From positions 33,088,001 through 33,152,000 of the forward strand of contig JANJXV010000013.1 of assembly GCA_024803745.1 (NCBI GenBank): a DNA stretch of 64,000 bases, written 5' to 3'. The notes below the pieces were generated by a model that had not been told where the DNA came from, made no database searches, and saw nothing but the letters and a program-made list of their open reading frames with translations. The position numbers were made by a program, and so were the translations under genes. This document shows, in pieces, positions 23,571 to 36,511 of this stretch. Origin of the DNA: Megascapheus bottae. Lineage: Eukaryota > Chordata > Mammalia > Rodentia > Geomyidae. The first letter of the stretch is position 1; every line of letters begins with the position of its first letter.

Positions 23571-24969
23571 TACAACTATATGGTACAAAACAGTGAAGAT
23601 TGACCTAAATTCCTCATACTTCTAAGCATATGTTTGCTCTATTTACAATCACTATTACTTCTCACCACAGGAAACTCAGAAGTCACAAAAGAAGATGTTC
23701 TGCTATAAGTTTCAGAAGAACGTGACCCTGTCAACACTTCGATGCTAAATTTGTTGAGTCAAGAAATATGATAGAATTAGTCTATATTGTTTGGAGCAGC
23801 AGATCTGGAAAACTGAAATGATTCCTAAATTATTTACACTGTTGTAATAATTTGATTGCCAAACTCCTAAAAGCATTGGAATAATGCTGGGTCTAGAACA
23901 AACTAATTATAAACTAACTGGAAACTGCTGTTCAAATGTTTGTAAGGTTCATAACTCACTATTCATATTTTCACATGTTTCATGGGATCTTTATGACAAC
24001 CTTGAAAGCTACACAGGACAGATATCTGGACTAAACATTCAATGTACTCAAGTTCATAGTAGGGCTATATTTACCTTTAAGTATCCTACAGGAAATGGAT
24101 AGCCTACTTTCATGTACAAAGGTATGTCTCAGTGTAGCACAATTGCTTTTATCCTGTCCTTTAAGGTCAAGAATCTAAACTTCTGAACATTTTCCATACT
24201 TAATCACTCTTGGCATAAATTATAGTTATGAATTCATTGGTCTTTGTAACAATTACTTAGGCAGTAATATGTTCATCTTCTAAGCTATGCTTGTAATATC
24301 AAAGGATCAATAAACATTATACATATGCTTGTTGCTTATCCATAAGTTATACATAATTCATATGATATAATTCTAGATTCTTCAAACACTCATATTGCTA
24401 TGTTCAAGTAGCTTTTAATTCTTTTTTAATGTATTTTTTTGTCCAGTGTTATTCAGAGGCAGACAGCCTGTCACAATATGTACAAAATGATATGAATATA
24501 AATAATGGTGTCTTAGATGATTCAGTAGCAGGCCTAGTTTTAAAGATCTGGATCTGTCCTGGAACTGGAACTACTTAGTATCTTTGATCATGAAAATAAA
24601 TAGATCTTCATCATAGAGTCATGGCACAGATCAGGGGAAAATGGGATTTAAAATCAGTGGAAGCAGTGTGCAAAACAAGGCAGATAAAACAAGCTCTGAT
24701 TCAGACAACCAACCATTTCAGATTGACTAAGGACATGATTTTACTCCTGAGGGTGCTAAGAGAAATGTTACCAACATCAACCTCTGATGGTGGTCTCCTG
24801 TAGCCTCATTGAATTAGCTGAAAAAAATCCAAAGATCACATGGCAGTGTAGTTCAAGTCACATTTCTTGCTAATGGGCATTACCAGGGGCAAGATACTTC
24901 AATGAGAAACTTCCATATTCTGTTAAAACTAACCAACATAAATATCAGGATGGCAGAAACAAAGAGCAC
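23571..24969. other. Unique non-coding DNA
   Basis: No gene or repeat recognised. A 72-codon open frame at 23884 has no motif. Confidence 0.4.
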
Positions 24970-25474
24970 TGTTAATGTACTCTCAATAACTAAAAGGCTA
25001 AATTTAGAGTCTTTATTAGAAAGCTGGCGTCTGCAGCCAGATGCCTGTCACAAAGACCTGCAGCCCTGCAAATACACTTAACATGCTTAGAAAACTGAGT
25101 CATGAGAGCAGGAGAGGAAAGAGAGACAGAAAAACAATACCAAAAAAACTAGATCAGCTCTCAAGGAGAGCTGAAAGTGGGATGCCATATTGACTGGAGG
25201 AAAGCCAAGAGATAATGACATGCCGCAAGGCTTCATGAGCTGCTCTGGGAAAAAATAGTTTCCAGGGCAGGGGACAGGGTCACAGGATTGACGGGTTCAG
25301 TAATCTACCATCCAAGTCCCTGCCCCTATCTCTAGGAATTTAGGCACACCCATTACCTGCGAGGTGGGACTCCACCTTCCTCCACCATGAAGACAAGATG
25401 GTGTCAGTTAAACCCAACTTTCTGTCAGCACGTGGCCAACATGGCACCAGCTAGATTCAGGTCCCCCCATTACA
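24970..25474 (-). mobile_element. Candidate solo LTR of an endogenous retrovirus
   Basis: This 505-bp segment is locally GC-rich. On the minus strand it begins TGTAATG and ends CATTAACA, an imperfect terminal inverted repeat with retroviral TG...CA ends. An AATAAA lies near the 3' end (complement of 25012-25017). The flanking 4-mers are GCAC (24966-24969) and GCAG (25475-25478), a possible 4-bp target-site duplication with one change, as expected for ERV1/gammaretrovirus-like integration. No gag, pol or env sequence adjoins it. I did not recognise the family. Confidence 0.65.
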
Positions 25475-26201
25475 GCAGAAGGTTTTTATCAGCATAATGC
25501 TTTAGATGAGAAATCTAAAGCTTACATGTAGGTTCACATAGCTCCTACAGGCTAGTGTTAAGCATGTTTGTCCCCAAATGTCAGGCTCTTTCCACCATGT
25601 CATACTTTTGGATGAAAGTACTTTAATGAAGCTAATAATGCTTTCTACTACTTAGAATTTCAAGGCTGGAAACTGCAAAGGCAAACTTCCAAAATAACTC
25701 CAGTTCCACCTGCTGTCTGAATAAACAATACCGACAGAAATATTGCCAAGTATTGCTTTCCTGTAATCTTCTTTTTAATGGTGAAAATAATTATAGTCCT
25801 TGAATGCTCTGCCAATTAAAAACAGAACCATGATTTAGAATTTCAAGTAATCAACTTTGACATAAAATACCTTAGAGAAAAATGTACATAATTAGCAATA
25901 ATATGGTAATTTTATGGACATTGCCTTCTCCTTGTTAAATCTGTGTCTATAACTTTCTGTAATAGTATAATTTGCATTGGTTAGGATGGTTTCAATCCAC
26001 AGTGAAAGGGAATATAAGAAACACTCTTTGGGAATTACAATCTTATAAACACTGAATGAAGCTCTTGTTTGCTGCAAGTTTCAACTCAGATCTCATTGAA
26101 AAATATCACCTTCTTTCCTCCTGAAATGGTGTGGTATTTCTACTAAGATTCATGTAACTGAATATATTTTTCGTTTTGCCTTGGTCTTTATAAATTTGAA
26201 T
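25475..26201. other. Unique AT-rich DNA
   Basis: Nothing recognised. Confidence 0.4.
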
Positions 26202-26415
26202 AGCAACCTGCTGTTGGTGGCTCATGTCTGTAATCCTAACTACTCAGGAGGCTAATATCTGAGGATCCAGGTCTGAAGCCATCCCAAGTAGAAAAGTAGA
26301 TGAGCCTCTTATTTCCACTTACTCACCAAAAGATGCAAGTAGAGATGTGGCTAAAGTGATAGAGAGATAAGGGACAAAGCTAAAGAGTTGCACCTAGGCC
26401 TGAGTTTAAGCTCTA
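26202..26415 (+). repeat. B1-like/Geo composite SINE (diverged)
   Basis: Head GTTGGTGGCTCATGTCTGTA and AACTACTCAGGAGGCTAATA, linker CTCTTATTTCCACTTACTCA, right half AGAGATGTGGCTAAAGTGAT and GGCCTGAGTTTAAGCTCTAG. The tail has become a GT/AC array. Confidence 0.82.
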
Positions 26416-26512
26416 GTGTGTGTGTGCGCACACACACACACACACAACACACACCACACTATGTATATATATATAGATGTATATATGAGACTATATATAT
26501 ATCTATATATAT
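26416..26512. repeat. GT/AC mirror and AT-rich tail microsatellite
   Basis: GT units switch through GCGC into AC units (26416-26446), a 31-bp uninterrupted purine-pyrimidine alternation that can fold back on itself. It is followed by TA-rich dinucleotides to 26512. The array starts exactly at the SINE 3' end. Confidence 0.93.
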
Positions 26513-27411
26513 GAGTGTTTAAAACTCAAACTAGCTAAAACTTTCTCCATTATTTTCAAATATTTACCTCTTTTACTTTCTTTCCCCAGTATTTAACTAT
26601 ATTCTCTCACATTACGTGGTTTCTGAATGCCATTTCCAATTAAGCAAAATAAAGCTAACATGTAATATTAACAAAGAAGAATAAGCAATGAAATATGTAA
26701 TATGTGGTTTGTTTAATTTACCTGTGATTTATTTAGAAACATACTTTAATCTTAACCTTAACCTGTGGCAATCTATACTTCCATCCCCTACAATATGTGT
26801 TATAAAGAACCTTCTAATCAAAACACACAAAGCAATTGCATATCCTGATCTAGTTCTCCCATGACTTGCAGTGATTTGGTTACTTCAGTGCAGCAGATAT
26901 TTAGGTAATTGTGGATTTTTCTATATCTCATAACCAAGAAAATAAATTAGATATTGCAGGTGCAACACATAATATTTTTATTTTTATATTTTTTTCTGGT
27001 GGTGTTATGATATTTAAAAAAGATTGAGTTTATGAGTTCACTAATGAAATATGCCAAAGTGTTCTAGCAGATTTTCTTTTGTTAAAGATTTTATCTCCAG
27101 TTGTAAATGGGCTGGGTTATGGAGAGGAGGATGATAAAATTAATACCAAGAAATTACTGAGTGGAATGCTTTTTATTTTATTTTTTTACATAAATTCATT
27201 AAATCGCCACATGACAGTGGGAGGTAGCTAATTTTAACCTTCTCTGTTAAGATTGGAAAATTATGCCCTTTGGAAGTCTACGTCATTTAAATAAACCAAC
27301 TAACATAAAAGATTCAAGCTGTTATCTGAATACAAAAAGGGCTTCAGAAAACTTCTTAGCCATGTTCATTTCCAGTTGTCATTTGTTTTCTGAACACCCC
27401 AGCACTTTCTA
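26513..27411. other. Unique AT-rich DNA
   Basis: No gene seen. A weak MIR-like stretch around 27215-27330 is possible. Confidence 0.4.
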
Positions 27412-27622
27412 TTTGTGCCAGTCTTGAAACTTACACTCAGGGATGAGGTGCTTGAGTTTTTGTGTTTAAGAGCTCCCTTCCAATTCAGCCATAACTCCAC
27501 ATCTGACTTTTGGTGGTTAATTGGAGAGGAGAGTCACACACACTTCCCTGTCCAGAATGGCAGTCCTCAGGTCTCAGCATTCTGATTTGCTAGGGTTACA
27601 TGAATCACTACCACTCAGCCCC
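27412..27622 (-). repeat. B1-like/Geo composite SINE (diverged)
   Basis: Plus strand: GTGCCAGTCTTGAAACTTAC, TGGTGGTTAATTGGAGAGGA, CAGTCCTCAGGTCTCAGCAT, GGGTTACATGAATCACTACC. Confidence 0.8.
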
Positions 27623-29440
27623 CCTCCTTTTTTTTGTTTTGAATGTGATTTTTCTCTCTGCACATGCAGATTTTTATCATTTACTAATTTTATATCAAAA
27701 TGTTTATTGATTTACCTATAGCAAAGAAAATCTATGGGCAGTATTTATTTTACATCATATATCTACTACATGTAATAATTATTAGAAGTCTATGAGAGTG
27801 AAAGAAATCTTTGTGCAACCCTCTGACCCAACTACACAGTTTTACTGAGTCCGGTGGTTACAGATAGCAATTTCTTAATCATATATACCACAAAACTCAG
27901 TGACATTATTCATTGAATCATACATATCATTGCATTCTCTTAAAATGGAAGTCTAGTGTACATTGAGCTCTTCAGTTCCCTGGGAATATTTCTTTACTTT
28001 TCCTTCAACCCACCCTTAGCCTGTCCCTATCTTTTCTAAAATATGACTAACCATTCTTGTCATTTTTCTTCCCCATATTTTCTTCTTTCTCCCCATGCTC
28101 TTTCCAATACCAGCAAGTAGATGTTATTTCATTGACTCATACTTGCTGAAGCAACCATTGCAGGTAATTACACCTCCCAACAAAACAAAAGTCCCCATTA
28201 CCCTTCTAACCCTCTCACTCCCTTATCATACTCTTTAGCCATAGACTGCTTAAGAAAGTGCTTTGCAAATACTTCTGGGACCCAACGTTTTAATTTGTTT
28301 AGGTTTCATAATAGAAAATTTGTCCCTGAATATACATGGTGGGGAGAGTACTTAGTTATAGCCCAGATCTCACCATGTGCCATTGTCCCTTCTAAAATAA
28401 TTTAGTCCATGTTGGTGCCCAAAGAATTATTACAACCCAGATTGATTCACAGTAGCACTTTCTGCATCACACAGAAAGTATCATTTCTTACCTTTGCCAA
28501 TGCCTAAGACCACCAGAAATTCATGCAAAGCTTTACAAGATGGCTTTATTAGAAGCGGAAGCAGCAGAGGGAAGAACCATGAAGCATCATAGTGAATGGG
28601 TGTTTCAATTTCTGTGGGGTTATTTCCAGGAGCCTTTAAGAAACTAGGGTTTCTCTTTGAATTATATGTATTAGAAGCAAGGATAATTCTGTGATGGAGT
28701 ATCTCAATAAATTGTATCTGGAAGGATAAGATTTTAGCTGAATAGGTATTGAATAAAGAGGTAGAGGAGTCATTCATATCAACCTGGCTAAGAAACTTAC
28801 CTCATCATTCTGTGGCTTAGATAATGTTCTTATTTTGGCTTGGCTCCCATATGATAGCAGAGTTACTTATTTTTGTCTTGAATCAGCAAGATGGCAACAT
28901 GGCCATGTATGATGTTGGGTCCTTGGAAATTATTTAAGTGCAGGAGAAAAACACCAGAGCTTAACTGGCTTTGAATACCAGGCCAGCTCATAGCAAGAAT
29001 AAGTCAGATCTTGAGTAACAAACTAGCTCTTTAATGTCATTTGGTATCAACATTTTCATTCTTCCTCTTCTGGTCAAGGCTAAAAGGGGAATTTTACAGA
29101 GGAGAAGGTTATTTAGAAGATGTGATTTGTAATTGTGTTTAGGTTAGCCTCGTTTACACTATTTGTTGCTGGATCAGTTTATAGTAAATGACAGTGCAGG
29201 AAACACCTGCCAACCACAAGATAAACCAATTACCAGGAAAAGTGAAGACATTTCAAACCAGGGGTATAGATGATGTACCTCAAGAGTCAGTTAACCCTTG
29301 TAACTTAGTCATGATCATCTTGTTATCTTACAGTATACAGATGATATTATAAATTACTTTGATAGCATACATAGTTCCTGGAATAGATAAATAAAAATCA
29401 AGGTCCATGAAAATATCCATTGTTAAGTCATGGCTAATAA
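27623..29440. other. Unique non-coding DNA
   Basis: No confident gene or repeat. A 98-codon minus-strand open frame at 28481-28777 has no recognisable domain. A pyrimidine-rich stretch around 27990-28110 could be an old L1 3' UTR but is unproven. Confidence 0.4.
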
Positions 29441-29444
29441 TTTA

Positions 29445-29600
29445 GACTATTATGTTGGAAATGAACTATACAACTTTGGAGGAGGAAAAATTCTGGGTGA
29501 AAATGAGGAAAAGGGGTTATATTGTTACATGCACTGAATACCTGACTTATGTAACTGCACCCCTTCAGGATATCAAATTTACAGCAAAAAGAAAAAAGAG
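29445..29600 (+). mobile_element. Older L1 3' UTR fragment
   Basis: TTGGAAATGAACTATACAAC, then AAATGAGGAAAAGGGGTTAT, CTGACTTATGTAACTGCACC and an A-rich end. Same module order as 7896-8062 and 63590-63740. Confidence 0.6.
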
Positions 29601-31053
29601 AGTTTAGACTACTTTTATGAAGAAATTCTAAATAGCAGTTGTACACCAACAGAATATTGAATAAAAATCAAAGTAGCATAGTAAAATGAATAGAATTCAA
29701 TGAATGAGATTGTTTCATAATTATATAATTTAATTCTCAAAGCACTTCTGAATTCTACATATGGACATTCTTAATTTTGATTACACAAATAGAAGAAGTA
29801 AGGTATAGGAAAGGTAACATACAAAGGCATACCACTAAGAACTACAAGAAAATTCAGTCTCATTTTTGAAAGATTTTATTAACACTGATTTTTAAATCAT
29901 ATTTCAAATGTCATGTATAACAAACAACTATTCAAGAAGGGAATCTCTATATCAATCACTGGCACATAGATTTTAAGACATAATTAAAATTAAGCTGGTG
30001 GATGCATGTCATAGATACATATCAATCTATATAATGTAACATTATGTCTATAGAGTACATATCCCACCATAGTTTTTTATGACCATATAGATATGTTTAT
30101 ATCTCTAAGACCATGTCCATAACCTTGGGTACCAGAATATTAAGTCATTGTTCTTGTACTATTTGGATCTAATATCCACAAATCAAGGAGATTATGCACC
30201 TTTCTGACCTCCTAGTCCTCTTCCTTAGCAATTACTGTCTACTATTACCATTTCTAGAATCAATTCCAGTAAGAGAATCCTTGATTCATATACCTGGGGA
30301 AACAGCATGGTTAACAAAACTTTCTCTGATGCCATGCTCTGTGCTGGCTTGCCCTGATATGCTCCTGCTTTGAGGTTTCAGGGTACAGGGAATAAGGAGG
30401 TATCAGAAGAGCCAAGAAGCAGTGCCATTTAGTGAAAAAAATAAATGAAGAATTAAGGGATGATAGTGTTAGTTCTATTTCATAGCTATCATTTTGCCTC
30501 TGTAGGAACTGATACAATAAGTGCCCATTCTGAAATGGTTGCATATATTAGAAAACACAAGTAGAAGCAGGCATGTCCTTTACTTTGCCCCAAGTGAGTA
30601 TATTTATACAGCTTTTGGACAACTATTCTTTTTCACTCACTTTTTAAAAGGCAATTCAAAAAACCTTTGTTTTGTTAAAATGTCTCTACCAAGATATAAT
30701 GGAATAACCTGCCAAACTTCAAACACTGTACCATGTCATTTAACTTACTAATGGGTATTGATGGATGCCCTTGGCTAATTAGAAAGATGGCTCAAAGACC
30801 ATATCCCAATGACTCAGAAAATCTGCCTCTACTATTTTTTTCCAAGTTAATTATTGGGTGAGGAAACACACATCCTATTTTGAATCTGAATTCCATTATT
30901 GGAATGAAAACCAGAAACCTATGTGGTGCCATTGTCCTAACTAAACTTTTCCATTTGACAAATTGAATCCTTAGCTGTGTAAGCCACATTAAAAATCAAG
31001 ACTTCTACAATGTTCTCCTTTACTAGTTTTGTTTTTCCCTAAATGCTTGCCAC
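29601..31053. other. Unique AT-rich DNA
   Basis: No gene or confident repeat recognised. Confidence 0.4.
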
Positions 31054-31069
31054 ATCATATAAATTTTTT

Positions 31070-32063
31070 CATATATTTTTATTGTAGTTAATAGAAGGGT
31101 TACATTATATTCACCAGATAGAAGGTGCATTACTTCACAATCATTGATACCATTTCTCATCTCTTGGTCCCCATTTCCCTCTCCTGACCCCCGCCCCTCA
31201 TCTTGTTTCCTCCCCCTTCCCTATCTGATTTCAAATAACCAAATAAGCATATATACAATATATCAGATAACAAGGTAAAATACTGTAACAATATGAGACA
31301 ACCAAGAGACAGTAAAAGAGATGACAGATAACATAGTACATTAAGGACAACAATAACTCATTTTATGGCTTTTGTTTCTATATCCTGGAGATCATTTCAT
31401 TTAGTGTCATACTACATGGCCTTATGTATCTAAGTTTTGCTCTATTATAAATCTCTGCTAGGAGCAGCCAAGGTTTCTACTAACAAATGAGGAAAATCGT
31501 TGAGCCTATGTTCCTTTTGGGCCAAAAACTTAAAGAAAGTTTTTTTCTGAAGAAGAAATAAGAATGGCTTATAGACACATGAAGAAATGCTCCACATCTC
31601 TGGCCATAAAAGAAATGCAAATCAAAACAACTCTAAGATTCCACCTCATTCCAGTTAGAATGGCCATGATCAAGAAATCTAATAACAACAAATACTAGCA
31701 GGGATGTGGCCAGGAGGGATCACTACTACACTGTTGATGGGAGTGCAAACTGGTTCAACCACTATGGAAAGCAGTATGGTGGTTCCCCAAAAGACTAAAC
31801 ATAGAGCTCCTCTATGACCCAGCAATTCCACTACTTGACATTTACCTAATTGTCCAGAAACAAGGACATACTAAATCCACTAGCACAATGATGATCTTTG
31901 CAGCACTATTTACCATAGCGAAGATATGGAACCAACCTAGATGTCCCTCAGTAGATGATTGGATCAACAAGATGTGGTATTTATACACAATGGAATTCTA
32001 TGCTGTTGTCAGAAAGAACGACATCAACCCATTTGTAAGGAAATGGAAAGACTTAGAAAAAAA
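31070..32063 (-). mobile_element. LINE-1 with 5' inversion (twin priming)
   Basis: Minus-strand sense L1 3' end occupies 31070-31515. From 31518 to 32063 the sequence is L1 ORF2 in the opposite, plus orientation (GGGCCAAAAACTTAAAG... to ...GACTTAGAAAAAAA), encoding IWNQPRCPSVDDWINKMWYL in frame. On the intact element the two pieces are neighbours about 28 nt apart, so they are one inverted insertion. Flanking repeats: ATCATATAAATTTTTT at 31054-31069 and ATCATATAATTTTTT at 32064-32078, differing by one A. This is the layout expected from twin priming. The element is not coding. Confidence 0.88.
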
Positions 32064-32222
32064 ATCATATAATTTTTTAGATAATTTAAATTCAAAACTT
32101 GTTATAAACAATGTATTCTCTTCATTTCATATGATAGGTGAAATTGCAAGCATTATATAAAGTATAATTTATAGAATGTTGTCATATTGTGAATATCTCA
32201 TTACATAAAAAAATCATTTCAC

Positions 32223-32505
32223 TAATGTACTATGTTATCTCTCATCTCTTTTGCTGTCCCTTGGTTATCTCATATTGTTACAGTCTTTCGCTTTTTTTGT
32301 GATATATTGGATATATGCGTATTTGGTTATTTGAAATTGGATAGGAAAGGGGGAAAACAAGATGAGGGTGGGGGTGAGCGGGGAGGGAAATGGGGACCAA
32401 GACATGAGAAAGGGTATCAATGTATATGTATGTGAAGATGTAATGCACCTTCCATCTGGCGAATGTAATGTAACCCTTCTATTAATTACATTAAAAATAT
32501 ATGGA
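32223..32505 (+). mobile_element. 5'-truncated LINE-1 3' UTR
   Basis: AATGTACTATGTTATCTCTC to ATTACATTAAAAATAT. Consists of the 3' UTR only, including a G-rich tract at 32341-32396. It is separated from the inverted L1 by about 145 bp of non-L1 DNA, so I treat it as a separate insertion. No clear target-site duplication. Confidence 0.85.
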
Positions 32506-34861
32506 AAACAAACTTTTGAATAGCAAAAAAAGAGTCAGATTAATGCAAATGTGGTTTTAGATATATATAATTTATCTGTACCCAAAATTTATGTGTTTGC
32601 ATCTCAGTTTTTTCTCAAGGAAGATAAGCTTATTCTGCTAAACTCATTGCAACTCTAAAAGGTAAAAAAAGAGATTATTCTTACATGCTGCTTACATAAA
32701 TATCAAGCATAGTGCAGTGTATCCAGAGAAAATTCTATGCAGTGTAGTCATGTAAATGCACTAAAACTCAAGGTTATTTTCAGTCTCTAGAACTTTCAAA
32801 GAAATGGATGACATTAAGGAAACATTAACAAAAAAAACAGTGGCCTATAGCTAATTCTGACAGAATAGAGCATGCGTCCAATCTTTGGTGAAAATGTTAC
32901 AGGCTATATCAAGCTATATGTTTATTCTAATTTTGTTGAAAGGCAATGTTCATTTTTAGGAGAATCAAGCTCTGAAATCAGATCCTCATCCATTCCAAAT
33001 TACATACAGCCAAAGGATACTTTGTTTTATATATAATTTCCTGTTTAGGCTAGAAGTCTTTGGAATAGGAGAGAAAAAGTATAGAAAGGAGAAAATAGTA
33101 AGGAAAATAGGTGTAAAAAGGAAGGAACACAACGATATTCCAAAATGATCTAATAAAAAATAGAATGAAAGACCAGGAGTGAAAATTTGTTCTACATTCA
33201 GCATTTCATGTAATTTCTAAATTTGGCAAACCTGAAATAATGTCTTCCCTCGGTAGTGAAATTTCTTCACACTCTGAGGCTCCTAAAAGAAAACCTTCTG
33301 GAAGGTAAGACTATTCATATTTCTCTCTCAGATGTTCCTGCAAGACATTCTCCAAATTTAATGAGACCTTCCTACTCATGAAGATAGGTAGGAAGGACTT
33401 TTTAAATGTCACAGAAGAAAAGAAGACGCCTTGAAGTTCTCTTTGGTAATATGTCTGATGTCATAGTTTAGGGGAAATGCCCAACCGGTCTAAAAATATT
33501 GCTATTTGCTCTGGCCTAAAATGGCCTATATTTGTCTATGCTAATAGGTAACAAATTTTTATTTTTTCCTGTTAATTAAGTTTTTAATTATTTTCATAAA
33601 ATACAGTTCCTATTTGTTATCACCTTACTTTGGTATGCTAGTCTTGCTACCTTAAGATGGGATTCCAGTCCTGTTACCATCTGCTTTTGAACAAAACACT
33701 TAACATAGCAATTAACTGAGATCTTACAAGTTATTTCTGTTGTCAAACAAATATGCTTATTTTTGCTTTGTGTGGTTATTATAGAGTTAGCTTAGAGTTG
33801 AAAGTATTAAATATGAAGTAGTCTTAGAAGAGTACCTAGTACATAATAAGATTAGCTGCCATCATTACATTACCACTAATATACTCATTATCATGATCAT
33901 AACTACTGTGATTATCTGATAGCACATGTCATAATGTATCATAAAAATATTTTACTCACTTAGAACTGTAATGCTTATGAATTGCAAGAATCATACACTA
34001 ATCTTTGGATCTCAACTCTATCCCAATCACTTAAGATTTAGTAGTTCTGAGAAAATGTTTATGGACTAAAAGTCTGGTAGACCTGTCTATTCCTGACAAT
34101 ATAAACATAATAAATTACGTTTCTCTAGCAGATATGCTACTTACGCTGTTGGATTTCAAGATCTTTATACATTTTTGCTGAGTCAACACAGTGTATCAAA
34201 TAGGTATTACTTGTAGTTAAAAGGAGTTAAATGAATAAATGCAGAATATATATACCTTCAAGTATGATATGATGTTTTGCTTTACACACACAGGAGATAA
34301 AATAAGCACATTTGAATGAATGTATATACTAATATTCATTACCATTAAATGTTCCTTGTATTTGCATAGACAGATAGGAGAAAGTTTCAAAAGCTCTCAA
34401 ATTTATGTGAAAAATACTTATTATTCAATATCAAGTGCAATATATATGAAACTACATTTGGATAAAAATAAAGACTGACATGGCCATACAACAGGGTTAT
34501 GAATGTACGCCAATAAGCTATAACAATACTTCTGGGTAAATTCCTCTATTTTCAAGAAATTAGTAAATAGTTTCCCAAAACAAGTTACTTTCTTTACTCC
34601 TTTGACTTTGAAAGACCAAAACATGAATCTATCTCTCTAGAACAATAGCCTATATATCTGAAGTCCTGGGAGTAACACAGTAATAAGGGAAAAAATGAAT
34701 ATCCTCACTGGCACTTTTCTCTTTTTCCAAAATGAAAATTGAACATTGGGTTCAGTGGTAACAAACACCATCTTATGGCTTCCCATGTGAGATTTCTAAA
34801 TTATAGATGCACACTTCTCTCATGCAGAAAATTATTTTGTTCATTTTCTGTCTCCTTCATT
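32506..34861. other. Unique AT-rich DNA
   Basis: About 2.3 kb without recognised genes. A possible MIR-like fragment at 33640-33760 is too diverged to call with confidence. Confidence 0.4.
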
Positions 34862-34922
34862 TGTTTGTGTGCGCGTGTGAGCATGCGTGCACATGTACAT
34901 GCACGTGCATGTCTGTATGCTT
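34862..34922. repeat. Alternating purine-pyrimidine tract (Z-DNA prone)
   Basis: TGTGTGCGCGTGTGAGCATG then GTGCACATGTACATGCACGT. It sits at the tail end of the minus-strand composite SINE that follows. Confidence 0.85.
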
Positions 34923-35132
34923 CTATAAGTGACATGGGGCTTGAATTCAGTACCTGGACATTATCCTTGATCTTAAGGCACCACTTGAGCCACGCCTCCA
35001 TTACAGGCATTCTGCTAGTTAACTGGAGATGAATCACACAGGCTTTCTTGCCAACGCTGGCTTTAAACCTCCTGAGACGCTAACCTCCTGATGATGTAGG
35101 ATTACAGATGTGAGCTACTAGTACCCAGCTTT
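34923..35132 (-). repeat. B1-like/Geo composite SINE
   Basis: Plus strand: GTGACATGGGGCTTGAATTC, GTTAACTGGAGATGAATCAC and GATTACAGATGTGAGCTACT. Its tail is the adjoining TG/CA-rich tract. Confidence 0.85.
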
Positions 35133-35155
35133 GCTGTACAAAATTTTGAGAAATA

Positions 35156-35349
35156 GAGCCTGGAGTTTGGCCTAGTGGTAGAGTGCCTGCCTAGCATGCA
35201 CATAGACCAGGGTTCAAGTCCTCGGTACCAGATACAAAGAAAAAAAGGCTGGAAGTGGTGTGACTCAAGTGGTAGAGTTCTAGCCTTGAGAAAACCAAAG
35301 GACAGTGCTCAGACCCTGAGTTCAAGGCCAACCACTGACCAAAAAAAAA
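35156..35349 (+). repeat. IDL-Geo type dimeric SINE with target-site duplication
   Basis: Left half GTTTGGCCTAGTGGTAGAGT, right half TGACTCAAGTGGTAGAGTTC and GGACAGTGCTCAGACCCTGA. TTTGAGAAATA occurs at 35145-35155 and 35350-35360. Confidence 0.93.
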
Positions 35350-35360
35350 TTTGAGAAATA

Positions 35361-36511
35361 TACTGCATAACTGACCATAGAAGAGAAAAAAGGCAGGAGA
35401 GAAAGAGGGTAAGGTCTTGCATAGGCAGAAACTCTAGGGCTGAATTGGGGAAATTCTCTAGACAAAAATATGAATCTTAAATCTTTTGTACAGGATTGTT
35501 AAGTTACTTGTCAAGGGATTTTCAGTTGTAGAGGAAAATAATTGAGTTTAAAAATAAAATGTCTTTAGACATAAAAATTTATGTCTCTATAGACATGTTT
35601 TATTACATAGATTATTATATATCTATGACATACAATCCCTCAGCCTAATTTTGATTATGTTCTAAAATCTAAGTGCCAGTGATTGTAGAGATTCATTTCT
35701 TGAATACTTGTTTGTTAAACATGTCATTTGAAATATGATATAAAAATCAATGTTAATAAATTATTTAATAAAAAATAACATGTTTTGAGGCAAAATGTTT
35801 CAGATTTATCATACTTGTCTTTTAGATAAAAAAAACATGTCCAGCAATTAAGTGTACAGAGCCCTGGGTTATATACATACCATGTTAAGAACAGTGAGTA
35901 AATTTCAGGCAGAAATCTGATCATCACTACTACCAGATATGATAGAGCACATACACATAAGAACACATACAAAAAAAGAACACATACAATTGTCTTCTGG
36001 GTAAAATTCAGAAATAAAATAAAAATAAAGTACTATATGTTCATTGTTATCCATTACATAATTGTTTCTAATTTTTGTTCTTTTAACATCTTCAATATTA
36101 TGAAAGTTATTATTTTCACTCTTATTTTTAAAAGTAGAAAAATAAAGGACCAAGAGTTACACCTCAGATCATAAACTTGGTAAAGGAAGGATGAATTTTG
36201 AAAGATGAACACTGATACTCACCCTGAATATTGAATATTGCATCTTGCAAATAAATATCAGTAATTGAAAACATGAAGTAGTGGGAAGAAAAGTGATATT
36301 GACTCCAAGGCTGAAAGTCTTAGAAATAAATTCTTTGAAATTTAAAACCATGAGACTGAATTCCAGTTTCACTTGTTCCTGCAATACTTTAGGCACTTTC
36401 AGAATTTCTGTTTCTTAACTTCAGACTAGGGATTTGGATTTTACCTTTGAAATTTATTAGATTCCACTCCAATATCTATTTCTCTCTATTCTCTCTGAGC
36501 AGAACCTTCTG

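Noticed and set aside
31065..32510. Large palindrome from opposed L1 3' ends
   Set aside because: The inverted part within the first insertion is ORF2, not 3' UTR, and the plus-strand 3' UTR at 32223 is a separate insertion. The arms are partial and the twin-priming model fits better.
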